From: RYN-230 sp963770545
Lineage (GTDB): Bacteria > Actinomycetota > Actinomycetes > Streptosporangiales > Streptosporangiaceae
Length of the DNA: 64,000 nucleotides
Direction: 5' to 3'
NCBI GenBank assembly: GCA_963770545.1
Contig: CAVYQF010000030.1
Location: forward strand, 1-64,000
Below are positions 57,736 through 64,000 of the stretch, piece after piece. The position numbers were made by a program, and so were the translations under genes. The number at the start of each line of letters is the position of its first letter. Positions within the stretch are counted from its first letter, which is position 1. The notes under the pieces are model-generated. The model made no database searches and was not told the DNA's origin. It saw nothing but the letters and a program-made list of their open reading frames with translations.

Positions 57736-58950
57736 TCAGGTCGCGGAATGCTGGATGGTGGCCCCGAGGCCGTAGAGGGCGAACGCGGTGGCGGCCACCG
57801 TCAGGGCCCAGGCGGGCAGGCGGCGGTCCTGCTGCCGCCGGGCGAACCGGGGGTAGACCGCGAAGACGATCAGCTGGCTGAGCCACAACGCGATCAGCGA
57901 CGGCTTGATCAGGAAGCTGTAGATCCGGTCCGGGTTGATCAGCGTGACCGGCGCGGACAGGACCAGGGCGGCGCCGAGGGCGATGATGACCGGACGCAGG
58001 CGCCAGGAGGTGACGGTGCTGATGAGCCGGCTCAGCGCGAAGTACTCGGCGAGCATGACCCCGGCGACGCTGATGGCTACCCCGAGCCCGATCGCGACGG
58101 CGAACCCGGGCCCGGCGAAGCGCGCGGCCACGGCCATCCCCGGGATCGGGGCCCGGGTGAACGCCGGTGCGCCGGCCAGCGGGGCGACGGCGGCCGTAAC
58201 GAGGACGGCGGTCACCAGCCACGCGGCGGTCAGGCCGCGCCGGATCGTTCGGGCCGGGCGGGCCACCTCGCCGCCGAGGAACAGCGGCAGGCTGCCGCAG
58301 ATGTACAGCAGCGACATCTGGCCCGCCGCGCTGGCCAGGGCCCCGGCGGGCGCGGAGGCCGCGAAACTGCTCACCGGGACAGGCAGGTGGGCCAGGGTCA
58401 CGCCGTCCAGCGCGGCGGCCAGGACGATCTGGCCTGCCGCCAGCGCGCCGGTAACGAGCAGCGCGGCGCGCCGCCCGGCGATCATCACCCCCGCCAGCGC
58501 GACCGGGATGGCGATCTCCAGGACGGGCTGGTAGCGGCGCTCGGCCGGCAGGACGGCGGGCAGTGTGTCGTACACGATCTGTGCCGTGGTGTACAGCAGG
58601 TACAGGAGGTAGCTGACGATCCACAGCCCGGCCTGGACCAGGGCGAGGCGCCGCCCGGCCGCCGCCTCGACAAAGGAATACAGCCCGCCCGCGCCGTTGA
58701 CCCGCCGCGCGTAGCGAAGCCAGATGATCAGCGGGGCAGCGAACAAGGCCACCGCGCCGGCCATGGCCAGCCCGGCCCCGGCACTGGCCCCCGCCACGCT
58801 GGCCGGCCCGTACAGCGCGGCCAGGGCCAGCGGGCCGCCGAAAGCGGTCACCGCGAGGCCGGTGAAGGCCCGCCCGCTGGCCGGCCGCCCGGGGGAGCGC
58901 GGCGGCCGGTCAGCGTCAGTGCCCGCGACGCGGGTCAGGAACGTGGTCAC
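57736..58950 (-). CDS. APC-superfamily amino-acid permease
   Basis: About 404 aa, with roughly 12 hydrophobic segments. TM1 region AFTGLAVTAFGGPLALAALY and TM6 region QMSLLYICGSLPLFLGGEVA, RPARTIRRGLTAAWL correspond to the broken helices of APC transporters (the conserved E and P after TM6). GTG 58950 is used so that the start follows the lipoprotein stop (58958); an upstream start at 58989 would overlap it. Substrate probably an amino acid or amine. Confidence 0.8.
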   Translation of the reverse strand: MTTFLTRVAGTDADRPPRSPGRPASGRAFTGLAVTAFGGPLALAALYGPASVAGASAGAGLAMAGAVALFAAPLIIWLRYARRVNGAGGLYSFVEAAAGRRLALVQAGLWIVSYLLYLLYTTAQIVYDTLPAVLPAERRYQPVLEIAIPVALAGVMIAGRRAALLVTGALAAGQIVLAAALDGVTLAHLPVPVSSFAASAPAGALASAAGQMSLLYICGSLPLFLGGEVARPARTIRRGLTAAWLVTAVLVTAAVAPLAGAPAFTRAPIPGMAVAARFAGPGFAVAIGLGVAISVAGVMLAEYFALSRLISTVTSWRLRPVIIALGAALVLSAPVTLINPDRIYSFLIKPSLIALWLSQLIVFAVYPRFARRQQDRRLPAWALTVAATAFALYGLGATIQHSAT

Positions 58951-58957
58951 CGGAGGG

Positions 58958-59554
58958 TCAGCCCCAGCTGCCACCGGCACTGGAGCCACTGGACGAGGCC
59001 GGCGCCGTCGGGGAGGAGTTGCCTGCGGCGGCGGCCGCGTCGGCCACCGTGATCTTGGTTCCGGCCGGGGCGACCAGCCACCACTTCGCGCCGAAGCTGT
59101 CGCTGCCCTGGCCGCTGGTCTGGCCCGGGCCGGAGTCGCCGGCGAAGTAGTACAGCGCGTGACCGTCGTAGGTCACCTGCTTGCTGCGGTCCGACCGGGT
59201 GATCGTGCCGAGGTCAGCGGCCTTCGCGCCGCCGGCCGCGGTCACCTTGCCCGTGGTCGTCACTGGAGGCCAGGCCCCGGCGCACGCCCCGGAGCAGGTG
59301 GACTTGTTCATGCTGTCCGCGGCCCACAGGTACACCGAACGTCCGGACCCATTGGTCAGGAACGATCCCGCCGAACCAGCGTGAGACTCGATCACCGTGG
59401 CCGTGGCCGACCCGCCCGCCGCCGTCCCGGCGGGCGCTGACCCGCCGGTCGTTGAGCCGGCTGCGCTGCCGCACGCCGCGGCCAGCAGTCCTGCGGCCAC
59501 CGGAACGCCCAGCTTGGCCGCCATCGGCACCCGTCCCAGCAGGGACATGCTCAT
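58958..59554 (-). CDS. COG4315-type secreted-repeat lipoprotein
   Basis: A 198-aa lipoprotein from ATG 59554 (AGGAG 9 nt before). The signal ends in lipobox LAAAC. Two copies of the 'secreted repeat' follow: GSFLTNGSGRSVYLWAADS with CSGACAGAWPPVTT, and SKQVTYDGHALYYFAGDSGP then FGAKWWLVAPAGTKI. Such proteins are widespread in actinomycetes and proteobacteria, with unknown role. An Ala/Ser-rich tail ends it. Just upstream of the permease gene. Confidence 0.88.
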   Translation of the reverse strand: MSMSLLGRVPMAAKLGVPVAAGLLAAACGSAAGSTTGGSAPAGTAAGGSATATVIESHAGSAGSFLTNGSGRSVYLWAADSMNKSTCSGACAGAWPPVTTTGKVTAAGGAKAADLGTITRSDRSKQVTYDGHALYYFAGDSGPGQTSGQGSDSFGAKWWLVAPAGTKITVADAAAAAGNSSPTAPASSSGSSAGGSWG

Positions 59555-59563
59555 CTTGATCAT

Positions 59564-59869
59564 CTCCTGTTCTGGGCGGCGGACGCTCATGCGTCCAGCG
59601 CCGCCCCTCATCACTTGCTTGCCGGAACCGAGTACGGGCGGGACGCCTGGAAGGATTGGACTGGCGGGGTGACGTGCGTCACTCACGCTCCGCGCGAGTC
59701 CGCCCGAACGCCTGATCACCACGTAGGGGGAAAAACCGCGGAAAGAGTACGCCTGCTCAAGGCGGGACGCGCCAATTAAATGACAGGCTGGGCTCGGCCG
59801 GGTATTCGCGAAAGGCCCGGGGTTAATGGGGCGTACGCCGGAAACGCGTCCCCGGGGGAATAGGAGCAA
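59564..59869. other. intergenic region between divergent genes
   Basis: About 305 bp. AGGAG for the lipoprotein is at the left end and AATAGGAGCAA for the 59870 gene at the right end. A GGGGGAAAAA stretch lies near 59727-59736. No RNA or repeat recognised. Confidence 0.35.
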
Positions 59870-61561
59870 ATGACCGCGGACACCGGGTCGCCAGCCACCC
59901 TGGCGGTGGACCGGGCTGTGCTTCCGGCTCCACGCCCGCCGGTCCTGACGCGTAGCCTGGCCGTTGTCGTGCGGCTGGCCGCGCACCTGGCGGCCTGGAT
60001 ACCGTTCGCGATCGCCGCGCTACGTTCGATGCAGCATGGCTCCCCGGTCATCGCCGACGGCGCGGCCATCGCACTTCGCTCGTGGGATGTCCTGACTCCC
60101 TACGGCCCGCTGGTCGGGCAGGCCACCCAGCTGCGCCACGGCGTGTTCGACCCGGGGCCCCTGCAGTACTGGCTGCTGGCGATCCCCGTCCATCTCGACC
60201 CGCGGGCCGGGGTGGTGTGGGGCGCGGCGCTGTGGTGCATGGTCGCGGCCTCGCTCACGATCGAGGCCGCCTGGTCGGCGTTCAGTGGGTTCGGCGGCCT
60301 GGCGGCGAGCGGGATCATTGTCGGCACCGTGGCGTGGCAGCCCCTGGTCGCGGCGGAGCCGTACTGGAATCCCTGGTTCGGCGTGCTCTTCTTCCTGGCC
60401 ACGCTGGCCACGGGCCTGGCCGTCGTGTCCGGGCGGCGCCGCTGGTGGCCGGTGCTCGTCCTCACCGCGTCGGTGGCCGCCCAGGCTCACCTGATGTTCG
60501 CGCTCGCCTCGGCCGCGCTGGTGCTGGTGGCGCTCGTGGCCGGGCTGGCCGACACGATCCGGGCCCGGGCCGGGTACTGGTGGGCGGTACTCGGGCTGAT
60601 GACGGGCGCAGCCTGCTGGATCGCTCCGTTCATCCAGCAGTTCACCAGCCGCCACGGCAACCTCAGCTTGCTCATCGCGAGCCTGGGCACCCGGCAGTCC
60701 GCGGGTCCCGCGTTCGGCCTGAAGGCGCTCACCGCGTCAGCGCTGCCGCCCGCGGTGTGGTGGCAGTCAGCGCTGTCGATCCGCTATGAGGGCATCGCGA
60801 GGGAGATCGGCGGGCACACGCCCGCATTCGGAGTGGCGCTGCTGGTTCTCACCACCGCCGTCCTGGCCGTGGCGATCCGCCCGCTGCGATCACGCCGGCT
60901 GGCCGCGCTGGCGCTGGTCAGCCTGCTGATCAGCGGCGCCGTCCTGGCCACCTACTCGAACATCCCGGTGCACAACATCGGCCGCCGCGACCAGAATTAC
61001 CTCCTGATCGTCTTGTTTCCGGCGGGCCTGCTCCTCTGGCTGTCCGCGAGCGCCGCTGCGGTCTTGGCCGTCCGGCGGGTGACCGGCCGCACCCGCGTGC
61101 TGGCTGCGCTGCGCAGGCGGCCGCGCGGAGCCCCGGCTCCTGCAGGCTGGTCCGCGGCGCGCTGGAGCCTCCGCGTCCTCGGCCTCGCGGTGGTCGCCCT
61201 GATCGGGCTCGGGTCGTGGCTGGGGGTGGCCCAGCAGGCCCGGGCGTCGGAAGACTCGACAGCCGCCTGGGAAGTGAACGCCACCCTGGTCGCCACCCGG
61301 GACATCGAGCACCTGCTGCCTGGCCAGCGGCTGACGCTGAGAGTGTTGCGGGACGGAGTCTACGAGCGGGATGTCACTCTCGGCGTGGCGTGGGCGCTGC
61401 GCGCCGATGGATACGAGCCAGCGGTCTACCGCCGGGCCGCCCGCTACCTGGGGCCGCGGTATCTGTTCGCCGGCCGGCCGATGCCCGGCGTGACCGTGCG
61501 CCTGGGGCCCGGGGTGGTCATTGTCCGCCTCACCCAGGGCAGCATCACCGCGCTACCCTAG
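59870..61561 (+). CDS. GT-C-like integral membrane glycosyltransferase, uncharacterised
   Basis: A 563-aa protein with about 11 TM segments. The first loop after TM1 has DVLTPYGPLVGQATQLRHGV and FDPGPLQYWLLAIPVHLDPR; in GT-C enzymes (ArnT, arabinosyl- and mannosyltransferases) an acidic loop of this kind holds the catalytic Asp. The large C-terminal part (~440-563) is soluble and probably extracytoplasmic. The lipid-sugar donor and acceptor are unknown. AATAGGAG precedes ATG 59870. Confidence 0.7.
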   Translation: MTADTGSPATLAVDRAVLPAPRPPVLTRSLAVVVRLAAHLAAWIPFAIAALRSMQHGSPVIADGAAIALRSWDVLTPYGPLVGQATQLRHGVFDPGPLQYWLLAIPVHLDPRAGVVWGAALWCMVAASLTIEAAWSAFSGFGGLAASGIIVGTVAWQPLVAAEPYWNPWFGVLFFLATLATGLAVVSGRRRWWPVLVLTASVAAQAHLMFALASAALVLVALVAGLADTIRARAGYWWAVLGLMTGAACWIAPFIQQFTSRHGNLSLLIASLGTRQSAGPAFGLKALTASALPPAVWWQSALSIRYEGIAREIGGHTPAFGVALLVLTTAVLAVAIRPLRSRRLAALALVSLLISGAVLATYSNIPVHNIGRRDQNYLLIVLFPAGLLLWLSASAAAVLAVRRVTGRTRVLAALRRRPRGAPAPAGWSAARWSLRVLGLAVVALIGLGSWLGVAQQARASEDSTAAWEVNATLVATRDIEHLLPGQRLTLRVLRDGVYERDVTLGVAWALRADGYEPAVYRRAARYLGPRYLFAGRPMPGVTVRLGPGVVIVRLTQGSITALP

Positions 61562-61562
61562 G

Positions 61563-61600
61563 CCGCCCGCCCTTGCGGCCGGCCGGCGGGGCGGGCGGGC
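61563..61600. terminator. GC-rich hairpin between convergent genes
   Basis: GCCCGCCC (61565-61572) pairs with GGGCGGGC (61589-61596) around a CGGCC/GGCCG core, between the convergent 59870 and 61612 genes. Could stop both transcripts. Confidence 0.4.
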
Positions 61601-61611
61601 GCAGGGGCGGG

Positions 61612-62187
61612 TCAGCGTCCGCCGAGCCTGGTTTTCCCGTCGAGCAGTTCGCGGGCGATCTCCAGGTGGCCGGAGTGCGCGGCGGTCTCCTCGATCACGT
61701 GCAGGACGATCCAGCGGACGTTCGTGATCTGCCTGGTGTACTCCGGGTCATGGTGAAAGCCGAGCCCGTGCGGGGCCGCGGACAGCGGGGTCACGGCGAG
61801 GACCTCGTCGGATCGCCGGCACTCCTCGCGGTAGCCGGCGATGAGGTCGGCGCTGGGCAAGTCGCACGTGAACGCGGCTTCGGGATCGTATTCGTCTTCC
61901 TCCTCATCGCCCGCATCCTCGGCCGGCGGTTCTTCCAGGACGCCCGTGGTCACGTGCTGGAGCCAGTGATGCTCGACGCCGCCGAGATGCCAGAGCATCC
62001 CGGCCACCGTCCAGCCGGAGGGCACGACCGGCGTCTGCCAGGCCTCCTCAGGCAGCTCTTCGACGATCTTCAGCACCGAGTCGCGCTGGTACTGCAGGAA
62101 GCCCAGGAGCATGCGCGACTCATCGTCGCGGTTCACCCCGCCCGCCGCTGGTGACGCCATCAGTGAAGTGGTCTCAGTATCCGCCAT
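61612..62187 (-). CDS. DinB-family (DUF664) protein
   Basis: A 191-aa four-helix-bundle protein: LGFLQYQRDSVLKIVEELPE, SGWTVAGMLWHLGGVEHHWL (metal-ligand His) and VRWIVLHVIEETAAHSGHLE (the H-x3-H pair). An acidic loop (EDAGDEEEDEYDPEAA) is inserted. Actinomycete relatives include mycothiol- or bacillithiol-dependent S-transferases. ATG 62187 is preferred to 62247. Confidence 0.85.
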   Translation of the reverse strand: MADTETTSLMASPAAGGVNRDDESRMLLGFLQYQRDSVLKIVEELPEEAWQTPVVPSGWTVAGMLWHLGGVEHHWLQHVTTGVLEEPPAEDAGDEEEDEYDPEAAFTCDLPSADLIAGYREECRRSDEVLAVTPLSAAPHGLGFHHDPEYTRQITNVRWIVLHVIEETAAHSGHLEIARELLDGKTRLGGR

Positions 62188-62304
62188 GGTGCCCGTCTTT
62201 CGAGTTGGTCCGTCGGCCTTACGACGGCGGAGGCACCCGGAACTCATCGCGGGAACCTGGCCGGCGGAGACGAGTTATCCGAGCATCCGGCCCGGCCCGG
62301 TGAT

Positions 62305-63027
62305 TCACCCCGCCTGGCTGATCAGGCGGCGGGCGATCTCGACCCCGGGACTGAGCCGGGCCAGCTGGGCGGCCAGGTCGTCCGCGGCGGCGTAGAGGGC
62401 CTCGTCGGTCATCGGGCTGAGCGCGTCGAGGATGAACAGCGCGATGGTGGTGTCATCGCGCAGCTGGGTGCGGCGGGCCTGCCGCCAGTTCCAGCGCCGG
62501 CAGGTCACGCCGGCGTCGTCGCACCACACCACCTCACCGGGGTCAGGGTGCTCGGTCACCGCGACGCCGTCGGCCACGGTGTCGAAGGGCTCCTCGCCGG
62601 TGGCGCGGACCAGCCGCGGCGCACCGCTGTAGCGGGTGAGGTCCTCCCCGCCGAGCGGGAGCTGGTGCAGCACCGAGACCGCGTTGTAGAGGTCAGTGAG
62701 CCGGTTCACCCGGGGCAGCCCGGACGCCGCACGGCGCAGCAGCGCCTCCAGGCTGTTGCGGGTGCGCTGCGGCTTGGCCCCGAAGGCCCGGTACGCCTCG
62801 CGCCACGCCGCGACGTGCGGGAGCTGCTCCACTGGCCGGTCCGCGACCGCCTCAGCGGCGGCGGCTTCCGCCGCCTGGAGCAGGGCGTCGCCCGCCTGGT
62901 CGCTCGGGCCCGCAGCGCTCCCCCCGGCGGCCAGCAGCATGGCCCGGTAGTCGGGCCGCAGCGCGAACACCGCCGGATCGACCTGGCCGCCGGCGAGGAA
63001 CTCCTTGAGCATGGTCACATCAGGCAC
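62305..63027 (-). CDS. B3/B4-domain protein (PheRS-beta-like tRNA-binding fold)
   Basis: A 240-aa protein: HVAAWREAYRAFGAKPQRTR, SLEALLRRAASGLPRVNRLT and DLYNAVSVLHQLPLGGEDL form the B3/B4 fold found in PheRS beta subunits and in free-standing proteins; EVVWCDDAGVTCRRWNWRQA and FILDALSPMT follow. Stand-alone members are suspected trans-editing or amino-acid-binding proteins. No direct evidence of a substrate. Confidence 0.82.
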   Translation of the reverse strand: MPDVTMLKEFLAGGQVDPAVFALRPDYRAMLLAAGGSAAGPSDQAGDALLQAAEAAAAEAVADRPVEQLPHVAAWREAYRAFGAKPQRTRNSLEALLRRAASGLPRVNRLTDLYNAVSVLHQLPLGGEDLTRYSGAPRLVRATGEEPFDTVADGVAVTEHPDPGEVVWCDDAGVTCRRWNWRQARRTQLRDDTTIALFILDALSPMTDEALYAAADDLAAQLARLSPGVEIARRLISQAG

Positions 63028-63128
63028 TCTAAGACCAACTGCTCAAGCAGCCGCTCCCGCCCCGGCCAGCGCGCGGGCCCGTGGACGGCTGCTGTGGCCC
63101 TGGGCCTGCGACGTGATAGGAGACGCTG

Positions 63129-63608
63129 ATGGGTTCGTTCGATGTGCCGCTGGACGACGAACGCACCCAGCTCGACGCGTTCGTCGAGGAGTACCGCAGC
63201 GCCCTAGAGGCGACCCTCGACCGCCTCACCGAGGAGCAGGCCCGCCGCCACCTCGTCTCGTCCGCGACGACGTTGCTCGGGCTGCTCAAGCACGTCACGT
63301 GGATGCAGCGGGTGTGGTTCGAGGAGTGCGTCGGCGGCACGTCCCGCCGGGAGCTCGGCCTGGTACAGAACCCGGAGGAGTCATTCCGGCTCACCGACGA
63401 CGACACCGTCGCCACGGTCACGGCCGCCCACCGGGAAGCCTGCGCGACGGCCCGGGCGGCGGTGGCAGACCTGTCACTGGATGCCGTCGTGACCGGCCAC
63501 CGGGCCGGGCCGCGCACGCTGCGCTGGGTGTACCTGCAAGTTCTGCGAGAGCTGGCCCACCACTGCGGACACGCCGACATCCTGCGCGAACAGGTCCTTG
63601 CCGGCTGA
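63129..63608 (+). CDS. DinB-family (DUF664) protein
   Basis: A 159-aa four-helix-bundle protein: EEYRSALEATLDRLTEEQAR, LLGLLKHVTWMQRVWFEECV (metal-ligand His) and LQVLRELAHHCGHADILREQ (His pair). No relation to DNA damage is implied by the family name; many are thiol S-transferases. GGAGA upstream of ATG 63129. Confidence 0.85.
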   Translation: MGSFDVPLDDERTQLDAFVEEYRSALEATLDRLTEEQARRHLVSSATTLLGLLKHVTWMQRVWFEECVGGTSRRELGLVQNPEESFRLTDDDTVATVTAAHREACATARAAVADLSLDAVVTGHRAGPRTLRWVYLQVLRELAHHCGHADILREQVLAG

Positions 63609-63770
63609 GTTCTGAGACCAGGCCTAAGTGCGTCCTGCTGGTCATGTGCCCGGCTTCCGGCAGTTACCCGGCCGGTTCGGCTACCCACCGATGAGTCCGC
63701 CGGCCGGGCAGCGTCTCTACTGGCAGACCACAGACTGGCAAACCACAGGCCGACCCACCTCGGAGGAACC

Positions 63771-64000
63771 ATGACCACCGGCGCACTGCCGCCCATCGTC
63801 AACGCAGGCACCTGGCAGCATCAGCTCGACACCCTGCGCGCCCGGGAGAAGGCCGCGACCCGGGAACTCGACGCGATCGCCGCGGAGCGGCGCCGGCTGC
63901 CGATGGTAGAAATGCCCGGCTACATTCTCGAAGGCGAAAACGGCCCGGTCCGGCTCGCGGACATCTTCGACGGCACATCCCAGCTGATCGTCTACAACCA
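63771..64000 (+). CDS. DUF899-family thioredoxin-like protein, 3' end cut by window edge
   Basis: From ATG 63771 behind GGAGG the frame runs off the window. The first 76 residues include LRAREKAATRELDAIAAERR, RLPMVEMPGYILEGENGPVR and LADIFDGTSQLIVYNQ, the usual start of DUF899 proteins (R-L-P-W/M-V at ~45, then the LxDLFxGxxQL strand). The family has a thioredoxin-like fold with uncertain function. Confidence 0.85.
   Translation, partial: MTTGALPPIVNAGTWQHQLDTLRAREKAATRELDAIAAERRRLPMVEMPGYILEGENGPVRLADIFDGTSQLIVYN

Noticed and set aside
1..64000. CRISPR arrays, tRNA or rRNA genes, complete IS elements
   Set aside because: No regularly spaced repeats, cloverleaf patterns, rRNA-like stretches or transposase genes with terminal repeats were recognised by reading.

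Overview
The window is high-GC DNA (about 70% G+C by eye) with dense genes, many GTG/TTG starts and several apparently leaderless genes, in which a TANNNT box sits 5-7 nt before an ATG/GTG start. Gene content points to a soil-type actinomycete: F420-type LLM oxidoreductase, SigK/RskA-like ECF sigma and anti-sigma pair, COG4315 lipoprotein, DUF4331 and YVTN remnants, a single-chain acyl-CoA carboxylase and an archaeal/eukaryotic-type ProRS. Streptosporangiales or Treboniaceae-like is a guess. No rRNA, tRNA, CRISPR array or complete insertion sequence was seen.

Layout. 1-2.6 kb: edge of an integrated element, a large serine recombinase followed by small zinc-finger ORFs, all leftward. 3.1-8.6 kb: accessory genes (HD alarmone-hydrolase-like protein, uridine-kinase-like protein, PPOX protein, a nucleotidyltransferase toxin-antitoxin-like pair, a frameshifted DUF1330 gene). 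8.7-18.6 kb: core and metabolic genes (proS, isochorismatase, methyltransferase, TMEM175-like channel, a beta-phosphoglucomutase plus GH65 phosphorylase operon, a phosphotransferase, a CDF transporter). 18.9-27.2 kb: secreted proteins, an MBL hydrolase, a damaged TPP-enzyme/M20 amidohydrolase locus, and a sigma-factor/beta-propeller chimera. 27.4-32.1 kb: transketolase, a frameshifted LanC-like gene and argG.

32.1-34.8 kb is the most interesting part: a low-GC, leftward two-gene cassette lies between intact argG and a second, internally deleted copy of the argG 3' end. The last 148 bp of the two argG copies are identical and both end exactly at the stop codon. The cassette's two-TM protein (at its C-terminus) and its small helical partner (at its N-terminus) share a VHxxxMxxSxxAxGD-type motif. 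That arrangement recalls adjacent-gene signalling pairs with homotypic (RHIM/BASS-like) motifs and makes this the best candidate for an undescribed system.

34.8-49.4 kb: secreted GH15 enzyme, SDR oxidoreductase, cytidylate-kinase-like protein, a giant fused biotin-dependent carboxylase, an ArsR/SRPBCC operon, a divergent hydrolase/TetR pair with a palindromic operator, and a DUF2182 membrane protein behind a 21-bp palindrome. 49.5-64 kb: LLM oxidoreductase plus SRPBCC operon, a TPM/YgcG-like secreted protein with a Gly/Asp/Phe-rich tail, a LuxR-ATPase/DUF4331 chimera beside an ECF sigma/anti-sigma pair, an APC permease, a COG4315 lipoprotein, a GT-C-like membrane protein, two DinB proteins, a B3/B4 protein and the start of a DUF899 gene.

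Several genes carry single-base or two-base losses. These may be true pseudogenes or, since some lie at G/C runs, sequencing errors; the chimeric junctions are harder to explain as errors.
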